Positions 9,159-18,367 of a stretch of DNA of 64,000 bases are shown in pieces. Position 1 is the first letter of the stretch, and each line of letters opens with the position of its first letter. Below the pieces are notes generated by a model. It saw only the letters and a list, made by a program, of their open reading frames with translations, was not told the origin of the DNA and did not search any database. A program made the position numbers and the translations under genes. This stretch comes from Candidatus Poribacteria bacterium. Lineage in GTDB: Bacteria > Poribacteria > WGA-4E > WGA-3G. The stretch covers positions 62,001-126,000 of the forward strand of contig JAJEAG010000055.1 of assembly GCA_022824265.1 (NCBI GenBank). Reading direction: 5' to 3'.

Positions 9159-9524
9159 TTATAATATCGGAGTTACAGGAGTAGCTGGAACCTGTTTTCT
9201 CAAACGGATATGGGAAAATATACCGCGCCACAGACCCAATAAAATACCAACAATAGGCCATAGTAAAAATCCGTATTCACCACCAGGAGTGAAAAACAAG
9301 ACCACTTTTTCTGGAACGGTAAGTGGTACTCCCTTCCTTGCAAGTTCGTGCGTTTCGTTGACAATCCGATAGAATTCAATCAAATCTTCATCCATCTGCT
9401 GCTTCATTTCGGAATCCGCGAGCGTGTTGTAAAATAAAAACGGCATTATAGGATAATACCATAAGACTCCCAAAAAAACAAAAACAGTGAAATTGATACA
9501 GATTAACAGAAGTATTTTTTTCAT
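9159..9524 (-). CDS. Small two-helix membrane protein of unknown function
   Basis: I do not recognise this 121-residue protein. A hydrophobic N-terminal segment at ~4-28 (ICINFTVFVFLGVLWYYPI) and a second at ~82-100 (YGFLLWPIVGILLGLWRGI) flank a charged, helical middle section. The C-terminus is basic. An AGGTGA Shine-Dalgarno sequence sits about 7 bases before the ATG, and a terminator follows the gene, so it is probably a real monocistronic gene. The loop between the helices is ~50 residues with several Glu and Asp. Nothing in the neighbourhood indicates a role. Confidence 0.7.
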   Translation of the reverse strand: MKKILLLICINFTVFVFLGVLWYYPIMPFLFYNTLADSEMKQQMDEDLIEFYRIVNETHELARKGVPLTVPEKVVLFFTPGGEYGFLLWPIVGILLGLWRGIFSHIRLRKQVPATPVTPIL

Positions 9525-9994
9525 GATTAATCACCTGATTTTGGTAAGTATCCTGTCTTTGGAAACCTAAGTTAATCTTATACGGGTCGCATGATGTGAA
9601 TGTCAAAATTTATATTAGACTTTTCGGCAAATAACTTAATTGTGAATTATTATTATACAAAGACCAATTAAGTTCCTTTAGTTATACATGTCAGAGCAAT
9701 TCGCTTGCCAATCTGAAAGCCCTTACTGTTATTGACTTCAACAATCAAGAAATTTACCCCAACAAATTATGTGTGTCTTGCATTCCTAAACATACATTTT
9801 TTGCTAAAAATCACGATGTTAACTTGATAATGATTAACGTCTCTTTTTTGTATCTGTTACCAAAATTTGTGTACACAAATTTTACTTTTCTCAATTGATT
9901 TATGGAACTCACGTTATTTTAGGAATTTTGTGCCTTTATTTTTCTTGCTTTTTTTTTGAAATATGTTTATAGTTACACGGGAGGAAAAAATAGA
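9525..9994. other. Intergenic gap, nothing recognised
   Basis: This divergent spacer separates the membrane-protein gene and the metallophosphoesterase. It is A+T-rich and has stop codons in all frames. It must hold promoters for both genes, but no consensus pair is convincing. The GGGAGG at 9979-9984 is the ribosome-binding site of the next gene. Confidence 0.5.
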
Positions 9995-10939
9995 GTGAAA
10001 ACTGAATTAAAGTTTGATGAAAACGGCTCTTTTAAAATAGTTCAATTCACAGATATTCATTGGCAAAATGGAGAAGATCCTGATCAGAAGTCTGCTGCAT
10101 TGATGGAAAGTATAATCGGCGCAGAAGTACCAGATTTGATCGTCCTGACAGGAGATATTTTGTCTGGAGGAGGATGCCATGATGCTGCTGAATCTCTTCA
10201 ACAGATAGTTGATTTATTAGAACGGTGTGGTATACCTTGGGCAGCTGTCTTTGGTAATCATGATGACGAAGGCACAGCAGACCGTCACGAATTGATGGCA
10301 GTGATGCAGGAAAGTGAATTATCACTTGTAGAACCGGGACCAGAAGAAATATCTGGTGTCGGAAATTATGTCTTAACAATTCATCATGCAAATGAACGTA
10401 ACACTGCAGCACTCCTCTATTTTATTGACTCTGGAAGCTATGCACCCACAGATATTGGTGGTTACGATTGGATCAAACGTGACCAAATAGAATGGTTTCT
10501 CAATGAATCCTCAAAGCACACCGTATCTGCAGGAAATCATCTTCCTGCCCTCGCTTTTTTCCATATTCCAATTCCTGAATACGACGAAGTATGGGATTTT
10601 CACACCTGCTACGGTGTAAAATACGAGGATGTTTGCCCACCACGGATTAATACAGGTCTTTTCGCCGCCCTACACGAAGCAGGAGATGTAATAGGGACCT
10701 TCGTTGGACATGAGCACATTAACGATTTCTGGGGAGAATTACACGGGATTCGTCTCTGTTACGGTAGAGCCACTGGCTATAATACTTACGGTAAAGACGG
10801 ATTTCCACGTGGAGCACGAGTAATTGAATTAAAAGAAGGTCAACGTCAATTCAATACATGGATTCATCTTGATGGTGGAACCGTAGTGCGTGATCAACAG
10901 GAACATACACCACTAAAACGCACTTACACTGAAGAATGA
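9995..10939 (+). CDS. Calcineurin-like metallophosphoesterase (Dcr2/purple-acid-phosphatase-like group)
   Basis: This is a predicted dinuclear metal phosphoesterase. Metal-binding motifs appear in the family order: FTDIHW (D20, H22), LTGDIL (D54), FGNHDDE (N88, H89), FFHIPIPEY, and VGHEHINDF near the C-terminus. I chose GTG at 9995 because GGGAGG lies ten bases upstream; a TTG 39 bases earlier in the same frame has no ribosome-binding site and would add 13 residues. The product is 314 residues with no signal peptide, so it is probably cytoplasmic. Substrate is unknown. It is followed by a strong hairpin. Confidence 0.88.
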   Translation: MKTELKFDENGSFKIVQFTDIHWQNGEDPDQKSAALMESIIGAEVPDLIVLTGDILSGGGCHDAAESLQQIVDLLERCGIPWAAVFGNHDDEGTADRHELMAVMQESELSLVEPGPEEISGVGNYVLTIHHANERNTAALLYFIDSGSYAPTDIGGYDWIKRDQIEWFLNESSKHTVSAGNHLPALAFFHIPIPEYDEVWDFHTCYGVKYEDVCPPRINTGLFAALHEAGDVIGTFVGHEHINDFWGELHGIRLCYGRATGYNTYGKDGFPRGARVIELKEGQRQFNTWIHLDGGTVVRDQQEHTPLKRTYTEE

Positions 10940-10970
10940 CGTTCCGCTCATGTTATATGTAACCATAGAA

Positions 10971-11009
10971 TTTATACCTTGATTTCCCACACTGAAATCA
11001 AGGTATAAA
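10971..11009 (+). terminator. Perfect 16-bp hairpin, probable transcription end
   Basis: Arms 10971-10986 and 10994-11009 are perfectly complementary (TTTATACCTTGATTTC on the left) with a 7-base loop. The trailing sequence is not a clean T run, so it may stabilise the 3' end rather than act as a classical terminator. Confidence 0.5.
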
Positions 11010-11080
11010 CCGCACTTATACACTAAATAAATTAGGGGTTTTATTTATATATGATGGATGCAGTTCTTGAGGAGGAAAAT

Positions 11081-11425
11081 GTGAGAGCACAACCACAAAT
11101 CTCTATTCGTCACGAAGGAGACGTAGCAATTTTTGATATTACAGGATATCTAACAAACGAGTCTGAAGAGGCAATAAATGACGCTTATGCTGACAATGAG
11201 GTACAGCAGGCAACAAAACTCCTGCTTAACTTTGATCGGCAAAGTTTTATCACAAGTAGTGGATTTGGAACAATAATAAAATTATTATGGAAAACGCGGG
11301 ATAAAGGACAAGAAATGAGAATTGCACATCCTGCGACACAGGTACGCACTATATTTAATACCATCGGCTTGACACAGAGTATCGGTGTCTATGCATCTGA
11401 AGTTGAGGCATTGGAAGACTTTTAA
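11081..11425 (+). CDS. STAS-domain anti-sigma factor antagonist-like protein
   Basis: This single-domain STAS protein is of the SpoIIAA/RsbV type, which bind anti-sigma kinases in a partner-switching cascade. The core motif FDRQSFITSSGFGTI corresponds to the SpoIIAA phosphorylation loop. S59 aligns with the phosphorylated Ser, while the preceding Asp is Thr here. GTG at 11081 is the best start because GGAGG sits five bases before it. An in-frame ATG at 11051 would add ten residues but lacks a ribosome-binding site. The product is 114 residues, typical for the family. No anti-sigma kinase or PP2C phosphatase is adjacent, so the partner is unknown. Confidence 0.88.
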   Translation: MRAQPQISIRHEGDVAIFDITGYLTNESEEAINDAYADNEVQQATKLLLNFDRQSFITSSGFGTIIKLLWKTRDKGQEMRIAHPATQVRTIFNTIGLTQSIGVYASEVEALEDF

Positions 11426-11429
11426 ATTA

Positions 11430-13340
11430 TTACGGAAAAAGGGTGTACATATTCTTATTAAACAGTACACCTAATAAACTCCATAGACTTCCAGCAAGGA
11501 ATTGACCGAAGATCAATCCTAAAAATAAAGGTAACGCTTGGCGATAGGCTCGCACACCACCTCCTGTGAATAATATCCTTTTGAAAAGCCAACCTAAGAA
11601 GATTGAAAACCACATCCATCCTATTGCCCAACCGTTACCTACTGCATAACCTACTGGATAAAACGGCCACCACAAAAACTGCCGTTTGAGAATCGTCAAC
11701 ACACCAGTTAAAAGGAAACCAAATCCCATGTGTTGAATCGCAGGAAGGTTAGGAGCGCGTGGAGTAGTTATCCAGTTCTGTAAACGATTAAACTCACCGA
11801 CACCCCACAGAGCAAACCTGTATTCATAGTAAAGGGCTACGTGTCCAATAATCGATATAAAGGCACCAACTATTGATGCTACTATCAAGGCTATGACTAT
11901 CCGATTTTCACGTAAACGAAATTGTCTACCGATTTTAAACGCCTCTAACTGATGAGGCATCGGGTGACATCTATAACCGTACGCTAACCACGATAACAAT
12001 GTTGTATTTGTCAAATTCTGTGCTCCTAATGGACGACTACCCATAAATAGCAGCATGATGCGGTCAGGATGTACCCCGTGTAATTCATGTGTCGGTGGAC
12101 CGAGTTCAGCACGCATACGCGTCATTCCTATACACAATACTAAATAAATACCGAAATAACCAAGAGCAACCCACGTCGATAAACCTGCGAAATACCAAAA
12201 TATCAAAACAATTGCTAACCCGAATATCAATCCATAGACAGCGAGTTGATATAAACGATCTTTTGATTTAAATGAGAACACACCACCCAATACTCTTAAT
12301 ATCTCTCTTCGACTTGTAAATAGCGCGAGTAATCCTATTCCGAGCCATGCGCCTGTCCGTTGTTCAGTTTGGAAGCCAATTGCCGTTGTCCATCCTGTTG
12401 CGCTAAAAAAGACACGTTGTAAACCCCAAAATAGATAAAAACTCCAAAATGACAGTGCTAAATCTAACGGCATAAGATAACCAAGACCTATTGCAAATGG
12501 ATATACGTAAACCGGTAAACGCCCCATCGCATTCCAAGGTCTATCCGAAAAGAAAAGTTGGTATTTTATTTTTAGTGAAGGTATGACCGGAAAAAGATAA
12601 TTTAGACCTGCCATCATCTCAAGACCAAACGCTATCCCAAATCCCAGCCAGATCAGTTTGTTGCGAAACAGATTGGAGGTGTTTCCAAGCAATTCAACAG
12701 GGAGCGTTGTCAACGGATAGCTCAGCTTTTCATGGTCTATCCACTGCTTCCGGATGATGATGTTGATACATAACATCATAAATAGCAAAACAATTACTAA
12801 GAAACTCCATGCAATTATTGGGAAAAACCAAGCCTCCATATAACGTTCTTGCCAAAATGAATCATCCCCTTCAAAATAACCTTGTAATATCTTTCGATCA
12901 GTTATTGTTAACCATGTAGGTAGGAAGCGAAAGAATATGTCTGCCCATTCATTTTCCGGTGTTGCAAACCACCCAGCATTAGCTATCATGGGAACTAATT
13001 GTCGCACAATATCGTGTCCAGCCAGTGCTGTAGCAACCGAGACCATGATATACGTCATCGCAAGTTCACGTGATGTCGGGGCAGCGCGTTTAAGGACTCT
13101 TCTCAGGAAAGGGGCAAGTGCAGCCAGCAGAAAGAATGTGAAAAGCACGGTGGGAAAGATTGAGAAATCTGTGAGTTCCCAAACCACACGGTTTTCTGCA
13201 GAGATAATCCAATAGCAGGTAAGAATGATAAGGATAGAACCGAAGAGGAGAGTACCAACAAAAAAGCGGAGTGTTGAAGGTTTCTCAACGTCCTGAATCG
13301 CACTTGGCTCATTTTGATGCATGCTACTATCATACCACAT
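11430..13340 (-). CDS. Polytopic membrane protein, DUF6785-like
   Basis: A 636-residue integral membrane protein with roughly a dozen or more hydrophobic helices, beginning at ~28-48 (FFVGTLLFGSILIILTCYWI). The composition, and motifs such as ELAMTYIMVSVATALAGHD, WIDHEKLSYPL and RAELGPPTHELHG, match the large uncharacterised DUF6784/6785 proteins common in Planctomycetes, Armatimonadetes and Poribacteria, from memory. Some similarity to oligopeptide-type transporters is possible; no function is established. The start is uncertain: AGGAG directly abuts the ATG at 13340, and an in-frame ATG at 13322 (MHQNEPSAIQ) is an alternative. It converges on the STAS gene with only 4 bp between their ends. 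Confidence 0.65.
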   Translation of the reverse strand: MWYDSSMHQNEPSAIQDVEKPSTLRFFVGTLLFGSILIILTCYWIISAENRVVWELTDFSIFPTVLFTFFLLAALAPFLRRVLKRAAPTSRELAMTYIMVSVATALAGHDIVRQLVPMIANAGWFATPENEWADIFFRFLPTWLTITDRKILQGYFEGDDSFWQERYMEAWFFPIIAWSFLVIVLLFMMLCINIIIRKQWIDHEKLSYPLTTLPVELLGNTSNLFRNKLIWLGFGIAFGLEMMAGLNYLFPVIPSLKIKYQLFFSDRPWNAMGRLPVYVYPFAIGLGYLMPLDLALSFWSFYLFWGLQRVFFSATGWTTAIGFQTEQRTGAWLGIGLLALFTSRREILRVLGGVFSFKSKDRLYQLAVYGLIFGLAIVLIFWYFAGLSTWVALGYFGIYLVLCIGMTRMRAELGPPTHELHGVHPDRIMLLFMGSRPLGAQNLTNTTLLSWLAYGYRCHPMPHQLEAFKIGRQFRLRENRIVIALIVASIVGAFISIIGHVALYYEYRFALWGVGEFNRLQNWITTPRAPNLPAIQHMGFGFLLTGVLTILKRQFLWWPFYPVGYAVGNGWAIGWMWFSIFLGWLFKRILFTGGGVRAYRQALPLFLGLIFGQFLAGSLWSLLGVLFNKNMYTLFP

Positions 13341-13526
13341 CTCCTAAATCTATACAACAGATATTTATCTACACACAGAGCCATTCAGTTTTCCAAATCC
13401 TACTATTTTTAATATTAAACCTTCCTTTGTAGAAGCACTCTCGCGAATAGCGACCTCTTATCCTGAAAAGCCTCGTTCAGACAACATCGTAAGGTGAGGT
13501 CCACCACCCATATTGCCCCTTCCCAT

Positions 13527-13553
13527 CGTAGGGGCGGGGTCTCCCCGCCCGTA
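13527..13553. repeat. GTAGGGGCG palindrome, copy 1 of the 13.5-kb cluster
   Basis: A hairpin with GGGGCGGGG and CCCCGCCC arms around a TCT loop, flanked by CGTA and GTA. It differs from the 2831 copy by one base in each arm (GGGCGGGG instead of GGGCGAGG), a compensatory change that keeps the stem paired. Confidence 0.8.
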
Positions 13554-13594
13554 TCATCTTGACAGGTTTCTCCACCTGTATTAATCCATCTCAT

Positions 13595-13621
13595 CGTAGG
13601 GGCGAGGTCCCCTCGCCCGTA
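13595..13621. repeat. GTAGGGGCGAGG palindrome, copy 2 of the 13.5-kb cluster
   Basis: A hairpin with GGGCGAGG/CCTCGCCC arms and the same CGTA/GTA flanks as the copies at 2831 and 13527. It lies 41 bases downstream of copy 1. Confidence 0.8.
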
Positions 13622-13650
13622 GCAGCCCGTGACATGTACACTATAGACTC

Positions 13651-13721
13651 GGAGAGGCGACAGGTGTATAGTTACCGGGTATCCATCAACAAAGAGCCCC
13701 AGTGGGGCGAAAGGTGTATAG
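13651..13721. repeat. Pair of GGCGA-AGGTGTATAG repeats
   Basis: GAGGCGACAGGTGTATAG ends at 13671 and GGGGCGAAAGGTGTATAG ends at 13721. The second is preceded by AGAGCCCC, so GCCCC-AGT-GGGGC forms a hairpin. Similar GGGGCGAAA.GT.TATAG elements are, to my knowledge, scattered between genes in Planctomycetes and Poribacteria. Confidence 0.65.
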
Positions 13722-13869
13722 CAGCTGACAACTGACACTGACAACTAAAAACCAAACCCACATAAAACATATTGGATATATATTGTTCCACCTCCCTGAT
13801 AAACTACCCTCCACAACCCACTACCCGTTAAACTATAACATCATTTCGAAATGAAACCTTTTATTAACT

Positions 13870-13990
13870 GAAAAACGCGTTCGTAGTCGCGCAATTTATT
13901 GCGCGACTTATATTCCGTAGGGGCGAGGTTGTCTCGTCCGCATTCTCACATACAGTCCCGTAAGTCGGAGCAAGCAAAGCGACCTACGAT
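13870..13990. repeat. Composite REP-like intergenic repeat, copy B
   Basis: Three palindromic parts in a row. GTCGCGCAAT/ATTGCGCGAC lies at about 13884-13908. A degenerate CGTAGGGGCGAGG unit begins at about 13916. A CGTAAGTCGG/CGACCTACGA unit ends at 13990. The spacer TTCTCACATACAGT is shared with copy A at 2796-2904. Confidence 0.75.
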
Positions 13991-14422
13991 ATATTGTGTA
14001 GTAATTTATTGTGAGCTAATATGTTTGTCTTCAACAGTGAATGTATTACTGGAAAAATCCTTTAGCGTATTCAGTGTTTTCAGTGATTCAGACAGTTCAA
14101 ACGATACTAACAAAAATGAGCAAAATAAAAAAAAGCAAAATTCGCGTCACATTCCTTATCCTGACTGGATTCATAACGTCACTGTGACTTTCAAAGAAGT
14201 CACATAAATATGACACAAATTCATTCGGTTTTCGTCAATACGTTGGTATTTGTCGTAAAGATCAGGACAAAAAAATCGCTCCTGTAGAGGAAGACCTTAT
14301 TTGAAATTCATATTATTTGGAAAACTGAACGGCTCTGATTATTCTTGGCAAGAATTCTGCTTGAAATTTCACACTCATTCTGCTAAAATGACTCACAATT
14401 AATATGACAATTGGAGACCCTA

Positions 14423-15283
14423 ATGGTATTTGGACAAGGAACACATCAGTATACTGTGGAAGAAAATTGGTGGACACTTCCGGACGGTTGGGAATTCGGT
14501 TGGATCCCTGCTGTTGCTGTGGATTCACAAGATCGAGTCTATGTATATAGCCGTAGCGAACACCCAATGGTCGTCTTCGACCGTGATGGCAATTTTCTTA
14601 CCTCATGGGGAGACGATATCCTCAAAGATGCACACGGTATTTTTATTGATGCTGATGATAATATATATTGTGTAGAACGAGAAACGCATGTAATGCACAA
14701 GTTCACAACTGACGGTGAACTGCTAATGACACTCGGTACTATGGATAAACCCGGTGCAGAGGGTGAACCTTTCAATCTACCAACAGATTTCGCACTTGGA
14801 CCCGACGGTGAGATGTTTATCAGTGACGGCTACGGTAATGCTCGTATTCACAAATATTCACCTGATGGAGAATTGATCAAGTCTTGGGGAAAACCAGGAA
14901 CAGGTCCGGGTGAGTTCGATCTACCACACTGTGTACGTGTTGACCCACGTAATAGAGTTATGGTAGCTGACAGAGAAAACAATCGTATCCAATTCTTCAC
15001 TTTGGATGGAGAATACATTGAAGAATGGGGTGACCTCCTTCAACCCGACACGATATTTATAGACGATGATGACCTTGTATATATTGCTGAATTAGAGCAA
15101 CGAATTTCTATTATGACTCTGGATGGTGAAGTTATATCACAATGGGGTAGTGAACGCGGTAGTACTGTTCCCGGTGAATTTCTTGCCTGTCCACACGGTA
15201 TCTGGTTAGACTCGCACGGTGATATATACGTTGGTGAAGTTCAAGCAGACGCAAGGTTACAAAAATACGTCCGACAAAGGTAA
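14423..15283 (+). CDS. NHL-repeat / six-bladed beta-propeller protein
   Basis: A soluble propeller made of about six NHL-type blades, each with a G-D-I/V-Y-V core. Examples are DSQDRVYVYSR, DADDNIYCVER, GPDGEMFISDGYGNARI, DPRNRVMVADRENNRIQ and DSHGDIYVGEVQADARL. Sequence signatures resemble the bacterial relatives of peptidylamidoglycolate lyase, but no catalytic assignment is possible. No signal peptide is present. The ATG at 14423 has GGAG six bases upstream and is preferred over an in-frame TTG at 14411. The product is 286 residues. Proteins like this are abundant in Poribacteria and Planctomycetes and often bind ligands or partners. Confidence 0.8.
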   Translation: MVFGQGTHQYTVEENWWTLPDGWEFGWIPAVAVDSQDRVYVYSRSEHPMVVFDRDGNFLTSWGDDILKDAHGIFIDADDNIYCVERETHVMHKFTTDGELLMTLGTMDKPGAEGEPFNLPTDFALGPDGEMFISDGYGNARIHKYSPDGELIKSWGKPGTGPGEFDLPHCVRVDPRNRVMVADRENNRIQFFTLDGEYIEEWGDLLQPDTIFIDDDDLVYIAELEQRISIMTLDGEVISQWGSERGSTVPGEFLACPHGIWLDSHGDIYVGEVQADARLQKYVRQR

Positions 15284-15314
15284 TACCATTTCTGAATTAT
15301 AACTACTCATTAGC

Positions 15315-15357
15315 AAAAAACGCGTTTGTAGTCGCGCAATTCATTGCGCCTCTTACA
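15315..15357. repeat. Composite repeat, copy C (left part only)
   Basis: GTAGTCGCGCAATTCATTGC followed by GCCTCTTACA repeats the left end of copy B and the lead-in of copy A. The GTAGGGGCGAGG part is absent. It lies just after the NHL gene. Confidence 0.65.
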
Positions 15358-15493
15358 TTAAAGTCTCAAAATGTGGTTTTATTAATTAGAATTGGTATAA
15401 TTTATCCTTGGACTTTGTGTGAAATGGAAAACCCACAATTGAATTGATACTGTTTTCAATGAGATGCTGCCCTTTCCACTGAAAGGTTACACA

Positions 15494-16909
15494 ATGGTAG
15501 AAAGCTTGTCTTTTTTTCAAAAAGTGAACGAGAATTTTGACAAAGCTGCGAAGTTCACAGATTATCCGAAAGGGTTATTGGAACAGATAAAGATCTGTAA
15601 CAGTTCCTGCCATTTCACTTTTCCCATAAAACGAGATGATGGCACCATTGAGACGATCCACGGGTGGCGCGCTGAACATAGTCATCACAACCTCCCAACG
15701 AAAGGTGGTATTCGCTATAGCACGTTGGTGAACGAAGATGAAATAATGGCACTTGCTGCATTGATGACATATAAATGTGCTGTAGTGGATATACCTTTCG
15801 GTGGTGCCAAAGGAGGAATTCAACTCAATAGGAACGAGTACACCGATAGCGAATTAGAACGTATTACCCGACGGTTTACTTATGAACTGATACAAAAGAA
15901 CTATATCGGTCCTGGTATAGATGTCCCCGCACCCGATTTTGGAACAAGTGAAATTGAAATGGCATGGATCTTTGACACTTATCTTACTATGTCACCAGAC
16001 AAACTGGATGCTATCGCTTGTGTTACGGGAAAACCGATTAAACAAAACGGAATTCAAGGACGAAAAGAGGCAACTGGACGTGGGGTTGTCTTCGGTTTGG
16101 AAGAGGCATGCAGTTTTGAAGACGATATGAAACAGGTGGGACTTGATCCCGGTATTAGAGGAAAAACTGTCATAGTTCAAGGCTTTGGAAACGTGGGTTA
16201 TCATGCCTCTAAATACTTAACTGAAACAGATGCAATAGTTATTGGGATTGCAGAAATAGACGGTGCAATCTATCATCCAAAAGGAATAGATATTGAAAAG
16301 GCATCCACGTTTCGAAATGAAACCGGTTCAATTCGGCACTATCCAGATGCAACCTTTTTCGAGAATCCGAACGACAGTTTAGAGTTGGAATGCGATATCC
16401 TTATTCCAGCCGCACTTGAAAACCAGATAACTGCTGCGAATGCACCACGGATAAAGGCACGTATAATCGGTGAAGCAGCAAATGGTCCTACAACAGCAAA
16501 AGCGCATGAAATACTACAACAACGCGGTGCGTTAATTATACCAGACACTTATCTAAACGCTGGAGGTGTTACAGTCTCCTATTTTGAATGGCTGAGAAAC
16601 CTATCACACGTTGGATTCGGTAGGCTTGCAAGACGATATGAAGAAAGCGCGTACAATGCAATGCTCCACTTTATTGAACAAGCAACCGGTTACCAATTAT
16701 CCGACGAAGAACGTGGACATGTACACGGTGCCAATGAAACAGATATAGTCAACTCAGGATTACAGGATACAATGGTAAATGCTTATCAAGAAATACGAGA
16801 AACCCGTGCGAAATATGGTAGAGAAGTTGTAGATTGTAGAACAGCAGCATTTATCAATGCAATCCACAAAATAGCACAATCCTATATGCAACTTGGCATT
16901 TTTCCATAG
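15494..16909 (+). CDS. Glu/Leu/Phe/Val dehydrogenase (probable glutamate dehydrogenase)
   Basis: This enzyme performs reversible oxidative deamination of an amino acid, most likely glutamate to 2-oxoglutarate, linking carbon and nitrogen metabolism. The substrate domain contains [10 protein letters not shown] and the catalytic-lysine motif PFGGAKGGI. The Rossmann domain contains [13 protein letters not shown]. The C-terminal region has GEAANGPTT and [14 protein letters not shown] chose ATG at 15494 because AAAGG lies seven bases upstream and the resulting N-terminus fits family proteins. An ATG at 15464 would add ten residues. The product is 471 residues. NAD versus NADP preference cannot be decided by eye. 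Confidence 0.9.
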   Translation: MVESLSFFQKVNENFDKAAKFTDYPKGLLEQIKICNSSCHFTFPIKRDDGTIETIHGWRAEHSHHNLPTKGGIRYSTLVNEDEIMALAALMTYKCAVVDIPFGGAKGGIQLNRNEYTDSELERITRRFTYELIQKNYIGPGIDVPAPDFGTSEIEMAWIFDTYLTMSPDKLDAIACVTGKPIKQNGIQGRKEATGRGVVFGLEEACSFEDDMKQVGLDPGIRGKTVIVQGFGNVGYHASKYLTETDAIVIGIAEIDGAIYHPKGIDIEKASTFRNETGSIRHYPDATFFENPNDSLELECDILIPAALENQITAANAPRIKARIIGEAANGPTTAKAHEILQQRGALIIPDTYLNAGGVTVSYFEWLRNLSHVGFGRLARRYEESAYNAMLHFIEQATGYQLSDEERGHVHGANETDIVNSGLQDTMVNAYQEIRETRAKYGREVVDCRTAAFINAIHKIAQSYMQLGIFP

Positions 16910-16963
16910 AATGTAGGTTGTGTCAAACTTATGTAACCTAACCTACGACAAAAAGGAGAAAAG

Positions 16964-17716
16964 ATGATCGCGCTAAGCGTCAACGTCAACAAAATCGCAA
17001 CCTTACGAAATTCAAGAGGAGGTGACCTTCCGAAAGTCCTAACTGCCGTGGACACCTGTATTGATGCGGGGGCACAAGGCATTACAGTACATCCTCGCGA
17101 AGATCAACGCCACATTAGACCAACGGATGTTTATGAGATTTCAGACCACTTAAATAAAATAAACTCAGAAAAAAACACTAACATTGAATACAACATTGAA
17201 GGGGATCCACGTCCAGAACTCATTGATATGGTCTTGGATGTGAAACCAACACAATGCACACTTGTTCCGGTTGTTAGTGGAGAAATTACGAGCCACACCG
17301 TTTGGGATATTCAAAAAGATGGCAACATGTTAAAACCTATAATAGAATCTCTTAAAGATGCTAACATCCGTGTTAGTCTATTTAGTGGTACTGATCTTGA
17401 ACAGATTGAGAGGACAGGCGATATAGGTGCGGATAGAATCGAACTCTACACTGCCCCTTATGCGATGGCACAAACTGATGCGGAAATTACGCACGAATTC
17501 TCACTCTTGCAAGGGGCAGGTGAAAAGGCACTTGATTTAGGTCTTGGCACGAATGCAGGACATGATCTCAATCTTGACAATCTCCCGTTGATGCAACAAT
17601 TACCCGGACTTCTTGAAGTTTCTATCGGACACCATTTGATGGCAGATGCGCTCTATATCGGGTTGGAAACCGCAGTTAAAGCTTATCGTAAAGCGTTAGG
17701 ACACACTATACAATGA
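16964..17716 (+). CDS. pdxJ: Pyridoxine 5'-phosphate synthase
   Basis: PdxJ condenses 1-deoxyxylulose 5-phosphate with 3-amino-2-oxopropyl phosphate to form pyridoxine 5'-phosphate, the ring-closing step of DXP-dependent vitamin B6 synthesis. The 250-residue TIM barrel begins with the family-typical SVNVNKIATLRNSRGG. It contains TVHPREDQRHIR in the active site and LGTNAGHDLNLDNL near the C-terminus. AAAAGGAG sits about six bases before the ATG. The stop overlaps the next start as ATGA, indicating translational coupling with the HAD gene. The PLP-dependent enzymes in the window include the class V aminotransferase at 38.4 kb. Confidence 0.96.
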   Translation: MIALSVNVNKIATLRNSRGGDLPKVLTAVDTCIDAGAQGITVHPREDQRHIRPTDVYEISDHLNKINSEKNTNIEYNIEGDPRPELIDMVLDVKPTQCTLVPVVSGEITSHTVWDIQKDGNMLKPIIESLKDANIRVSLFSGTDLEQIERTGDIGADRIELYTAPYAMAQTDAEITHEFSLLQGAGEKALDLGLGTNAGHDLNLDNLPLMQQLPGLLEVSIGHHLMADALYIGLETAVKAYRKALGHTIQ

Positions 17717-18348
17717 AAAAAACATGTGCGATATTTGACCTTGATGGCACACTTATACAAAAATCATCAGAAAAGGTATTTCTCAAACACCTATTGAGCC
17801 AAGGGGAAATCCCTATATCAAATTTACTTACATGGACATCTCATTTTTTGAAAGTCAAATCCTATACTGTGGCAAAATCAAACAAAATTCATCTCCGTGG
17901 TTTAGAACAACGTAACCTTATTAAACTTGCTCATGAATGTTTTGTCAATTCCCTACGTGCAAGCATTGTACCTCGTATTTCAACACTCATTCGCACACAC
18001 CGAAATGAAGGACGATCAGTCATCATAATGTCAGGTTCGTTATCATTTTTGGTAGAACTTTTTCATAATCATTTTCAAACCGACTTCATGGTGGCAGATG
18101 AATTAGAGGTGACTGATGGTAGATTTACCGGAAACCGTGTCGGATTACGACCTTACGCGGAGAACAAAGCTGCCCTTGCTAAAGAACTGGCAACTACACA
18201 TGGGTTTGATCTTAACGCTTCTTATGCTTATGGAAATCATCACTCAGATGTATATAAGTTGGAACTGTTTGGCAATCCGGTTGCAGTAAATCCTGATCGT
18301 GAACTCCGACGTATTGCAACAGAGAGAAATTGGCAAATAGAACTGTAG
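17713..18348 (+). CDS. HAD-superfamily phosphatase, subfamily IB (SerB-like)
   Basis: A 211-residue haloacid-dehalogenase-fold hydrolase. Motif I is FDLDGTLI (D9 nucleophile, D11), motif II is IIMSGS, and motif IV is probably AYGNHHSDV. The helical cap between motifs I and II and the FMVADELEVTDGRFTG segment fit subfamily IB, which includes phosphoserine phosphatases and lipid-phosphate phosphatases. The YGNHHSDV motif has His where GDSxxD enzymes have other residues, so the substrate is uncertain. It is coupled to pdxJ by an ATGA overlap. A role in dephosphorylating a B6 intermediate is possible but is only inferred from position. Confidence 0.82.
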   Translation: MKKTCAIFDLDGTLIQKSSEKVFLKHLLSQGEIPISNLLTWTSHFLKVKSYTVAKSNKIHLRGLEQRNLIKLAHECFVNSLRASIVPRISTLIRTHRNEGRSVIIMSGSLSFLVELFHNHFQTDFMVADELEVTDGRFTGNRVGLRPYAENKAALAKELATTHGFDLNASYAYGNHHSDVYKLELFGNPVAVNPDRELRRIATERNWQIEL

Positions 18349-18367
18349 GCACAGGTGGGATACGATA

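Larger units (their letters stand above)
13341..14422. other. One-kilobase repeat-rich intergenic region
   Basis: No convincing gene is present. Frames of 102-109 codons at 13415-13744 and 13899-14207 run through palindromic repeats and have no ribosome-binding sites. The region contains at least four REP-like units, listed separately, plus a smaller palindrome CAGGTTTCTCCACCTG near 13563. The part from 14110 to 14400 shows nothing recognisable beyond the ribosome-binding site of the NHL gene. Confidence 0.7.

Noticed and set aside
13415-13744. 109-codon minus-strand frame
   Set aside because: It consists largely of palindromic intergenic repeats.
13899-14207. 102-codon plus-strand frame
   Set aside because: Its start lies in composite repeat B, and the rest is low-complexity sequence without a ribosome-binding site.
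13341-14422. CRISPR array in the repeat-rich gap
   Set aside because: The repeats are palindromic units at irregular spacing without uniform spacers, and no cas genes are present.
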